A DNA stretch of 64,000 nt from NCBI RefSeq assembly GCF_029784135.1, contig NC_073746.1, forward strand, positions 76,806,542-76,870,541. Reading direction: 5' to 3'. Below are positions 1 to 10,800 of this stretch, piece by piece (position 1 is the first letter of the stretch; each line of letters starts with the position of its first letter). The notes beneath the pieces are model-generated. The model searched no databases, was not told where the DNA came from, and saw only the letters and a list, made by a program, of their open reading frames with translations. Made by a program: the position numbers and the translations under genes. This DNA comes from Toxorhynchites rutilus septentrionalis (taxonomy: Eukaryota; Arthropoda; Insecta; Diptera; Culicidae).

Positions 1-1411
1 ACGGTTTTCGTATGAGCAGTGCGGCGAGTCATATTTGAAGTACTACTGCGTTCTATTCACGTGTCGCACTTCGCTCGATATTATTGGACGGAGTGCATAA
101 TCAAACATCGAAAGCGGCACAACAACTTGCAGTCTTGAATGGGAGTGTAAAGTTCACGTTAGTAATTCGATTATATCGCGACACTCTGTGTGGACTGTGT
201 TTACGACAAGTTATGATCTTGATAACGGCGTGACGCAAAATAATCACTTCTGGGTGATGGTAGCCTCTCAAGGTTTTCCAATTGTTCGCGCATTTGTTTA
301 CGCGTTTCGACTCGCTGCCGAAACCGGCTTAACTACTTCGGAAGAGGAAGAATACCAGTTTCACAGTAATCGTAGAAGTGAAGCTCAGTTGAACATTGAC
401 GTCGATATCACCTGAATAGATTGATTGAGATTGATAAAGTGCCCCTTCGTTCCGGCCTCGTTGGATTGTGGTTGAACTCGTGCGTAGGTTGAATGGCAGT
501 GTAAATATTGCATTTTGAGAATTTCTCATTTCACTAAATGGTGGAACAGATTGAACAAATACTTTGTACTACAAAATATCATTGAGAAAGTCACCGATCG
601 ATTATGCAGAGAAATTGTCTTTCTATATTAAAATAGTATCAACATCCGAGTGAAAATAGAATGAGTGCCATTACGTTATCCACGTTGCACGCTTGCAAGA
701 AGTTGTGTGCATCACTTCAACGCAGATTTGTTTCAACGAAAACAGAAAATACGGAATAGCCCTGTTGTTTATCACAACCAAAGATTGATTTATCGTGATT
801 TTTATGTTTACATGTACAACACATGAAAAACATCTGTTTTTTTTATTGGTCTGCTTCATAAGATTGTTTTCCAATTGAACCATTTCCGAAGGCAAAATAA
901 TTGTTATCCATGTCGTCAATAGGAAATCAATTACTTGTTCACCTTTCAATATATTGGGGTAAATAAATTGCCTTCTCATTACGGTCGCGATTGTTGGTGG
1001 CTGCGAAGAATCACGATAATGTTTACGTCCAACGGTGGACGAAGTGATAAACGTAACTTTTCCGGACCATACTGGATTGAAAATAATTTTGGGTTCAGCG
1101 ATAAGAAAACTCGATAACAAATTTCATGGTACGACGACATCGCATGTAGGTCATTTTCCTATTGTACAATTCGAGACAATTGTGTACAATCGTCTCAACT
1201 GAGGTAAAGTCTAGGTTTTTTCCCCATCCGCCTGGAGATAAGATTCAAGTGTTTGATCAAGGCTTCGTGGAAGATCTGATGGCTCATCATTACAAAAACG
1301 AATAATAATCAGAAACAAATAAATCATATGATGAACTGAGCGCTTCCGATGATCACAACAAAGCAACACATTTGGTGCACTCGATAACAACATTAATTTA
1401 ATTCATCACAG
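1..1411. other. Upstream region of the SLC5 gene
   Basis: No convincing coding region is visible. The bases just before the first ATG of the transporter (1412) read TTCATCACAG, which looks like a splice acceptor. The 5' untranslated region is therefore probably split, with a non-coding first exon somewhere upstream. I cannot place that exon or a promoter with confidence. The short open frames here (for example 188-415) have no recognisable domain. Confidence 0.4.
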
Positions 1412-1861
1412 ATGTCAGTTGCGGACAGTTTAGAGGAGCTGTACAAATTCAGTGTAGTGGACTATGGTGTCTTCTCGTCGATGCTTATCCTGTCGACGGC
1501 TTGCGGAATATATTTTGGCTTCTTCAAACGCACCGTCGCCAGCACTCCGGAAAGCAGTGACGACGAGTGTGGCCCAAACCGGGTTAGCGATGGCAGCAGA
1601 CGCAAGCGAATGTCAACGTTCGGTTCATCAACCATGGACGAATATTTGCTGGGATCACGAAAGCTGAAGGCGTTCCCCGTGGCGATGAGTCTGGTGGCGG
1701 GTTACATATCGGGGGTTACCATATTAGGGACGCCAGCGGAGATATACAATTTTGGCACCCAATATTGGCTGATTATTGTGCCAATAGCGTTGATGGGACT
1801 GGCAGTATGTACGATCTATTTACCGGTTTTTTGTTCTCTGAAGTTGAATTCGTCGTATGAG
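1412..1861 (+). CDS. SLC5 transporter exon 1 (150 codons)
   Basis: The start ATG at 1412 is directly preceded by a likely acceptor AG, so this is probably the first coding but not the first transcribed exon. It encodes the first hydrophobic helix (about residues 17-38), a Ser/Asp-rich cytosolic linker, and the next two helices. It ends in ...SSYE, followed by the donor GTAATT at 1862. Reading on past 1861 gives a spurious extension to 1951 that loses the family pattern, so the donor is preferred. Confidence 0.85.
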
Positions 1862-4800
1862 GTAATTCAAGGCACCGAGCTTAATGGTTTATTTATGTCT
1901 CATTGTTCTTATTTCCATAGTACCTTGAACTACGATTCAACTCATCTGTGAGGTCAATAGCTTCCGTGATGTTCGTATTTGACGAGGTGAGTGATTTACT
2001 TAGGTTCGTGCGCGTGCTACATTCTAATGAAGTATTTTTATCGCAGTTGTTTTTCATGCCGATGATAATATACGTCCCAGCTCTGGCGTTCAATCAAGGT
2101 ATTATTTAGCATATCATAAACCCTTTCACTACGAGCGTCATCTATAGACGACATCAGGATGATACTGCACATCGATCACACTAGCGCGATATGTATACTG
2201 CTGCCATTCAGCGGTAGCACTCCGATGGAGCACACTGCCGTAGTGAAAGGGTTAAAGTGTTGAAACGTTTCGTCACAGTTCGAAGGAATTAAACTACGAC
2301 GAAAGGTTTATCTATTACATTCAAGATATTCCAATGAACTTTTAGTCTAATTTTGAATCCTTCACTTGCAGTTACTGGCTTCGACCTTCACATAATAGGA
2401 GCAATTGTCTGTATTGTTTGCATATTCTATACACTTTTGGTAAGTACATTTGATCTCTATGTTATTGGTGTTCGGCTACGATATTCTAGAAATTTATTCA
2501 CAAGTTCAGTTTTCTTTCAATTTCCTGCTTTCTTGGTTCCGTTAATCATTGATTGAGAACAGTTTCGCATGTTTAGTCGTATACTTTGGGTGAAAACTTG
2601 ATTCTGTCATTCTGTCACATATTACACACCTTCGACTGGCAGAAGAAAATGGAGACATCGCTACGCTGATAGGTTAATAATAACCCGGCTGATAGGTCGA
2701 ATAACCCGGTTGTTTTAGCCGAGATACTTGCAACAAACTCTATTGGCAATTCTCTAGCTCCAAAAATAATAACGTCGTCTCAGATAACAACAAGCCTCAT
2801 GAAGCAAGATAGCAAGGGGGAAGGTCGACTACTTCCTGTGCAACGAATACAGACGAGGTAGTACAAATTCAATGTCTACAATGAGGGCTAGACGATAAGT
2901 GGAAAGGCTGTTCTGTTTTTGTTTGTCGGAAAACACAGATTTTTGTTCATTATGGGGTTGGGCGCTAGAGAGAAGTACCTTGCACTTCCTTCACTGAACT
3001 TCGATGGAGTCTTCAGATGCGCTCAATAATCTACCAGGTGTGTGCATATGAATCCGGATTTTTTCTATTAAAATAATTTAAGAATGCCTCGTCAACAATT
3101 CTTTGTTTTTTGAGTCAAAATAGATTTTGAGATTTTGGCATATTTTCGAAGTGCTGTTTCGCGAGTGCGTGTCTCATCGATGAAATGGTAATCGGAAGGA
3201 GTCAAGTATGGTGAATAAGCCGCAAGCAATTATGTATCCCAACTTTTTCACTGACCGGTCTTGCTCGGTTCGATGGGACATTGTCACCAAGAAAACACAC
3301 TTTGCATTGACTTTTCTGACATTCCGATCGTTTTTGGAGCAGAGCACGACTCAATTCGGTTCATTTGTTCTCGATAACGTTGATTATTAATAGTTTCATC
3401 GGTTTTTTTATCCCATTCGCTGCCAAGGACGAGTATACTCGTCTTTTTCGTCTTTTTTGGATATGCTTCTATAGAGATCCGTCATTCGCAGACAGAGTTT
3501 TCTTATTCTGTCTGTTACACCGTTCGAAAAGAAGATGAAAGCCCTGGAAAAGGAACAACGGGCAAAGGAGAAGGAAATTGAAGAAGAGTGTCGACTTTGG
3601 GAGAAGCTTATGGAAATGGAAAGGATCCTGAGAGAGAAAAGGCTGCAAATGGAGACCGAAATGCGGAAGCAGGAAATGGAGCTAGAGAAATCACTCCGAA
3701 AAGAGCAGTAACATATGCAACAAATGGGGCAGATGCGGAATCGCTACCAGGAGATGATGGCGGAAATTAAGAAGAAAACTGCGAAGCCAGAGACAGCAGC
3801 TGAGGAGAAAAACAAAGAAGAGAAGCACGTAAAGGAGAATGAATCAAGCGGCTCCGAAGATGATGAATACGAGTCCGAGGAAGAATGTGACACAGAGTCC
3901 GAGGAAGAAGAACCCGAAGGGGAATTGGAAAAAAATGAGAAAAAGAAAGATAAGTAAGTCAGTAAGAAAGTAGAGTCACACGGGCTGGGGCGACAATCTG
4001 CAGGGCCTACAAAGGCACAGTTGGACGCGCGAAATGGTATTTCACGGAAGCTTCCGATATTTTCCGGAAAGCCTGAAGAGTGGCCACTCTTCATAGGAAG
4101 TTATGAAGCGTCGAATGAGGCCTGCGGTTACAATGATATTGAAAATCTTGTACTTAAGGGACCCGCATTGGAAAACGTTCGTGGACAGCTGCTGATGCCG
4201 AAGTCAGTTCCGAAGGTGATAGAGAAACTGCGACAACTCTACGGCCGGCCGGAACAGCTCCTACAATTCCACATAAGAAAGGTGAACCGCTTGGAGGCGC
4301 CGAAGTCTGATAAGTTGGAAATATTCATTCCATTTGGAAACGCCGTGGAGCAGATGTGTGACCACATTGAAGCGGCGAAGATGAAGGAACATCTGACAGT
4401 AGAGGCGAATGAACTGAAAAGTTTAAAGCCTCTTTAATTCAACATCATCATCATCATCTGACAAACCCATTGCTACTGCAAAGTCTGTTGGATAAATTAC
4501 CGTCACCAGACAAAAGAGAGTGGGTGCGCTTCAAGAGCAGCAAGAAGAAGGTGAACCTGAGGACTTTTTCGGACTTCCTGGCGAGAATCGTCTCGGAGGC
4601 TTGCGAAGCCTCCATGTAACGCGACGCCAGTGAACGAGATGAGAAGCGGAAAAATAGGTAGAGCGGGAATGAAAGAGAAGGGAGCAGTCTACAGCCACAG
4701 TACTCTGATGAGTTCAGGAGATAGCACTCCACTGGAAAAATCGTCGAACGCAAGATTGAAACCTTGCAAAGCCTACAAACGTACGGATCATCGTCTACGC

Positions 4801-7800
4801 TTTTGCTAAGACTTTAGGGCTATGTCGTTCGCTGATCGTATGAAAATAGTTGAGCTGGGCAGGTTGTGTAAAGTCTGCCTGAACGATCATGGAGTCGCAC
4901 CGTGCAAGTTTAAAATTCGATGCGACGTTGAAGAATGCCAAGAACGTCATCATCCACTATTACATCCGGTTCACTCAAGAGTTGTTATGAACAATCATCA
5001 TCACGTGCAAAGCGAGATAATGTTCCAGATGATTCCCGTGACATTGCATCATGGTAGCAGGGTGGTGAAAACGCTAGCGTTCTTGGATGAAGGAGCATCG
5101 ATAACATTGGTGGAACGGACGTTGACTGACATGCTTGGGGTAGAAGGTGTTCATGAGCCACTGACGATTACCTGGACAGCTGACGTTACTCGGAATGAAA
5201 GAAATTCGACGAAGCTAAACCTGTGGGTATCCTCAACCGGAAGCGAAGGGAAGCTACTCCTGAAGGCAGTGCAGACGGTGAAGCAGCTTCTTCCCAAACA
5301 GGCAGTAGACGTGGACGAAATGAGTGCAGCATACCGGTACCTTCGTGATGTCCCATTATGTCACATCAGCGACCGGGCATGCTTATTGGGCTGAACAACC
5401 TGCACGCCATCGCACCGGTTGAAGTTAAAATGGGCCAGCAAGGAGAACCGATAGCCGTTCGCTCTCCACTCGGTTGGGCAGTGTACGGACCAACTAAAAA
5501 GTCGAAACAAGCGCGGAATTTCGTCGGGTATCACCAAGCAGTTTCCAACGAAGACCTGCATACCTTGCTGAGGCAACAGTACGCACTGGAGGAATCGGTA
5601 GTGGCGGTGTCGCAAGAGTCGAAAGAAGAAAAAAGGGCTTTGGTTCTAGAGCGTGGTTCTAGAGCGAACCACGGTCCGCATTGGTGACCGTTTCGAAACC
5701 GGGATGCTGTTGAAAACTGATGAGTTGCAGTTGCCGAACAGCTACCCGACGGCGGTGCGCCGAATGAAGCAGCTGGAGAAAAGATTGAAACAGACACCAG
5801 AGTTGTTTGACAATGTACGAAGACAGATTGTAGAGTATCTGCAGAAGGGATATGTGCATCTAGCGACGCCGGATGAACTGGCGAAATTTGCTTCGGGGTC
5901 ATCATGGTTCCTACCAATCAATATTGTGCGGAATCCGAAAAAGCCTGAGAAAGTGCGACTGGTCTGGGATGCAGCAGCGACAGTCGATGGTGTCTCTTTA
6001 AATTCGCAGCTACTCACGGGACCGGATTTACTCACTCCATTACCGAAAGTCATCTGCCGTTTTCGTGAACGGCCTATCGGATTTGGAGGAGATTTAAGAG
6101 AAATGTTCCACCAAATAAGGATACGAGAAAGCGATAAAAAGTTGCAGCGGTTTGTGTTCCGTAATTCTCCCAATGATGCCCCCACGTGTACGTGATGGAT
6201 GTTGCCACGTTTGGATCGAAGTGCTCTCCGAGTCAAGCCCAATTCGTGAAGAACCTGAATGCAATGGAGTTCGTCGAGCAGTTACCGGAAGCAGCGGCAG
6301 CCATAGTGGAGAGTCATTATGTCGACGATTACTTCGACAGCGTTGATAAAATCGACGAAGCTGCTCGGAGAGCAAAAGAGGTAAAGTTCATCCATTCAAA
6401 AGGGTTCGAGATAAGGAACTGGGTTTCAAATTCTGGGATCTTTCTCGATGAACTAGGCGAAATTAAAGCGTTGCAAGCAGTGCATTTTAACCGGGACAAG
6501 GAAAATGGAACAGAAAGGGTACTGGGAATAGTATGGAATCCGAACCAAGATGAATTCTCGTTTTCGATGGAACACCGGCAGGATGTAAAGCCATATCTTT
6601 TAGATGGTGTACGCCCAACGAAACGAATCGTCCTAAGTTGCGTGATGGGGTTTTTCGATCCACTGGGACTGCTCACTCCGTTCACGATCCATGGAAAGTT
6701 GGTGATTCAGGACTTGTGGCGAACAGGATGTGACTGGGACGAAGTGATAGATGATACCACCTTTGCAAAGTGGGATCGGTGGACTAAACTGTTGCCGATG
6801 GTCACTGATATTCGCATACCTAGGTGTTACTTTCCAGAAATCCGTTCGTCTTCTATCGAGTCTTTGGAGTTGCATATTTTTACCGACGCAAGCATGCACG
6901 CATACGGCTGCGCAGCATACTTCCGGGCTGTGATCAAGGGAAATGTTCGGTGCTCGTTGATAATGTCTCGGTCGAAAGTGTCTCCACTTAAGCTCCAATC
7001 GATTCCGAGGCTGGAATTGATGGCTGCAGTCCTCGGTGCTAGAATGTTACACACGGTCAAGTCCAATCACACGCTGCATATCTCGAGACAGGTTTTGTGG
7101 AGCGACTCTCAAACAGTGCTGAGCTGGATCCGCTCCGATCAGCATAAATACAAACAGTTCGTCGCCTTCAGGATCGGTGAGATTTTGAAACTAACGTCTG
7201 CAAGCGATTGGAGACATGTTCCGTCAGATAAGAATATTGGAGATGTCGTGACGAAATGGAGCATAGGACCACCATTGGATTCAAACGGACCGTGGTTCAG
7301 GGGACCACAGTTCCTGCATGAGCCGGAAAGTATGTGGCCGAGTCAAGAAAAGGTGGAACTCGATGTTCCTGATGAACATCGACTCCATCGATCGATATCC
7401 AAGTAACGGCACGATGGAGAAGGCTGATTCGAATAGCTGCTAGTGTTATAAGATTCATCAACAACTGTCGGAGAAAAGCAAAGGGTCATCCTATTTTTGT
7501 GTCGAAACCTAGTAGTATTCGTGAAGAAAACTCCTAAATGTATTTTGAAGCCGCTGTATCAAGAAGAACTTCGCGCGGGAGAAAAAATTTTGTTGAAACA
7601 GGCACAACGCGATGGTTTTCCTGAGGAGGTACGCACGTTGGAAGAGCGGAGAGATTCCAACTCGTGGGTGCTTGTTGAAAAATCCGGCTGATTTGTATCA
7701 GTTGCGTCCAATCATCGATACTGATGGGATAGTTAGGATGAGCGGCAGATTGGCGTTGGCTGAAGAAATTTCCTTGGACCAGAAGTTTCCGATTATTCTA

Positions 7801-10800
7801 CCTAGACGGCACGGTATCACAGAGATGATCATTCAGAGCTATCACGAAAGGTTTGGTCATGCAAATCGGGAAACAGTTTTCAATGAACTCTGTCAACGTT
7901 TCTACATTCCAAAACTCCGATCGGTAATAACAACAGTCGTGAAAAACTGCACCTGGTGCCGTGTCAAGCGGAGTCAACCAAAGAACCCGTTGATGGCACC
8001 ACTCCCATTCCAACGAGTGACTCGACCATTGCGGCCCTTTTGCTCGGTAGGCGTCGACTATCTTGGTCCTATAGAAGTCTCGGTCGGTCGAAGAAAGGAA
8101 AAGAGATGGGTTGCGTTGTTTACGTGCCTCGCAGTGAGAGCAGTGCATCTCGCGGTGGTGCATACCCTAAGCACACAGGCGTGTCTGATGGCGATCAGGC
8201 GATTTATTTGCAAAAGAGGTTCACCCGACGAGTTCTTCTCAGACAACGGGACGAATTTCAGGGGTGCTAGCAAGGAGATGTCCAACACGGTGAAGAAAAT
8301 CAACGTGGAATGTACGGAGAGCGTTACTAGTCCGACAATCAAGTGGCACTTCATTCCCCCTGGAACTCCACACATGGGTGGAGCTTGGGAGAGAATGGTA
8401 CGATCGGTGAAGGAAGCTATGGAGGCGTTCAACGACGGCAGGAAATTGACGGATGAGATTCTTCTGACCACGTTGAGCGAAGCGGAAGATATGATTAATA
8501 CTCGTCCCTTGACATATTCTTCACAAGAGTCGGAGCTCGAGGCAATCACGCCTAATCACTTATTACGATGCGTAGTCAAGGAGGCAGATAGCACAGTCGA
8601 ACACGTTGATCTGGCGGAATCGTTGCGAAACTTGCACAAACGGTCAAAATACTTGGCAGACAGGATGGGCAGAGGTGGTGCAAGGAGTACCTACCAGGAA
8701 TCAATCGGCGGACAAAGTGGTACGAGGATCAAAAGGCTTTGAAAGTTGGTGATATGGTATTCGCAGTAGACGGAGAGCACCGAAAGAACTGGGTCCGTGG
8801 AGTTGTCGAGGAGGTTATCGAAGGAGCAGATGGTAACGTCCGCCAAGCGATGGTTCGGACGACGAAAGGAGTGTTCAGAAGAGCGGTGGCCAATCTGGCA
8901 GTGGTCGAGATTGCTGTTAAACCGGAACTGGCTAAGCAGTACCGGAGTTACGGGCTGGGGTGTAAAGAAACCCACTGATCTGGCCACATTATTTGGGGCA
9001 AAAGCCGGTCTAGTGGGAATTGACACCGTTGATAGGTAGGAAGAATAGAGTAGAAGGGAGTTAAACAGAATCAAATCAAAAACAAATCGAATAGAATTGG
9101 AAGTGAAAATAAAATTATTGGTGTATTTTTCTGGAAATTATTAGTAGTGAGGGCGGCAGTAGTAGAAATATTGTCAATAAATTCAGGAATAATAGCACGG
9201 TAACAAAATACAGTGATAATTATATCAGTAACCTGATCGAACGCAATCTTTCCGAATTTAGGTTACACCGAGCCGAATAAAAAGTGGAAATCAATTCACT
9301 AGTAACATTAAACTAGAGAAATAGTAAACTACTAAAAGTTTACTGGCTAGTGTTTGAGTACGAATTGATCGAATCGTTGTAGGAGGAAAAAAGGAGAAAC
9401 TATCTTTGTAAGTAGGAAACTAGAACGATATTGTTATTAAGTTATATTATATTGAAACTTAATTACATTTGCAGTTTGAGCTGCTGAAATTTGCTGCTAG
9501 AAAACGGTAGCGTATTCCCTACAATCCGAACACAGAGGATTTAGGTTATGTTTGATGCAGTAATTTATAACCATAAGCCGTGTCACCAAGCATCTCAATT
9601 TATCACACTGTCGAGCAATAAGTACGAGATTTTCCAAGTTTTATCCAAATCCAATCCTCAAATATTGTTTCACGGTAATGTGGTGGGAAATGTTATTTTG
9701 ATCTGCTCGAATGGTTAATTAATGGTTTATTTCGCTATCTTATGAACTACATGTAAATATTACACGAAGCTTCGAAGTAAATTCTATTTCCCAAGCACTG
9801 GAATAGTAGGTAAGAAAATGATTTTAAATAAATCGAAGCCGAACTTCTCAAAATAAATCGTTTTTTCAGGATCCAGATTTCTTCCAGTTTTTTTAAGAGA
9901 AATTTTCCAGTTTTTTTTTAAATATTGTTGGCAACTCTGGGCAGGGGTTGACACATGGTATTCTACACTTGAGATTTTAGAAATATATTCACCTTTTATC
10001 CCATCCGATCAAAATTATGCGTGCGGTCCAGCTGGTCATTCGGAAGCATCAGATGGTCGAAAGCGTGGCCAATCGACCGGGAAGAGAACCGAAACGTAAG
10101 ACTGATGCAATAAAGAAAACCCCTCCAACGATCATTTGGGCGATTAAAGGTGGTAATTGGACCATGGTGTGGGGCTGTTTCCCGTGGGCTGAGGTGGGAA
10201 ACTTAACGCAGATCAACGGTATCATGACTGCCGATGGTTACATCGATTTTTTTTCGATAACCTGGAAGAATGCTGAATATGGGACTAGAGGATAACTACA
10301 CCTTCCAGCAAGATATTGGCCCGAAGCATACTGCGAAGAAAACAGCAGCATTCCTCCGATCGGCCCGGATAAAACTAACGGTGTGGGCACACCAAAGCCC
10401 TGACTTGAATCCTATTGAGAATTTATGGTCGTTTTTGGACAATAAGGTGGACAAAACTGACGTTTCGAACAAATAAAACTATTTTGCTGCGTTGAAGAAG
10501 GCTTGGGATTAGCTGGATCCCCAACACCTCCGGATTCTCGTGGAGAATGCCAAAGCATTGTCAGTTGGTTATAGGGGCAAAAGGGGTCATATTGATTATT
10601 GATTATTTGTTTTTTATTGTGTTAAATAAACCATGAAGTGGTTTTTTCATGTCATACCCTGAAAGTACTAATTTAGTAACAAAACTAATTTTTTATTTGT
10701 CTCAAAAACTAAGCAGGGTTGTATGCATTCTATCGAAAAAAAAAACCAAGTAACTTGGTTGTTCGACGGACAATTTCAACTCGCCCACTTGGTAAATATT

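Larger units (their letters stand above)
3535..9039 (+). mobile_element. Degenerate BEL/Pao LTR retrotransposon, internal region
   Basis: Protein-coding remnants occur in BEL/Pao order on one strand: gag, protease, reverse transcriptase, RNase H, zinc-binding/integrase and the integrase-C domain. Several nonsense codons and frameshifts break it, so it is inactive. I could not find a matching pair of long terminal repeats, either because the ends have decayed or because my by-eye comparison missed them. It lies in sense orientation inside intron 4 of the SLC5 gene. Confidence 0.88.

Noticed and set aside
3744..4094. Ser-rich 116-residue minus-strand frame
   Set aside because: It is the complement of the acidic Glu/Asp-rich gag region of the BEL element.
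9040..9540. 3' long terminal repeat of the first BEL/Pao element
   Set aside because: No matching sequence was found upstream of 3535, so an LTR cannot be claimed, though a decayed one may exist.
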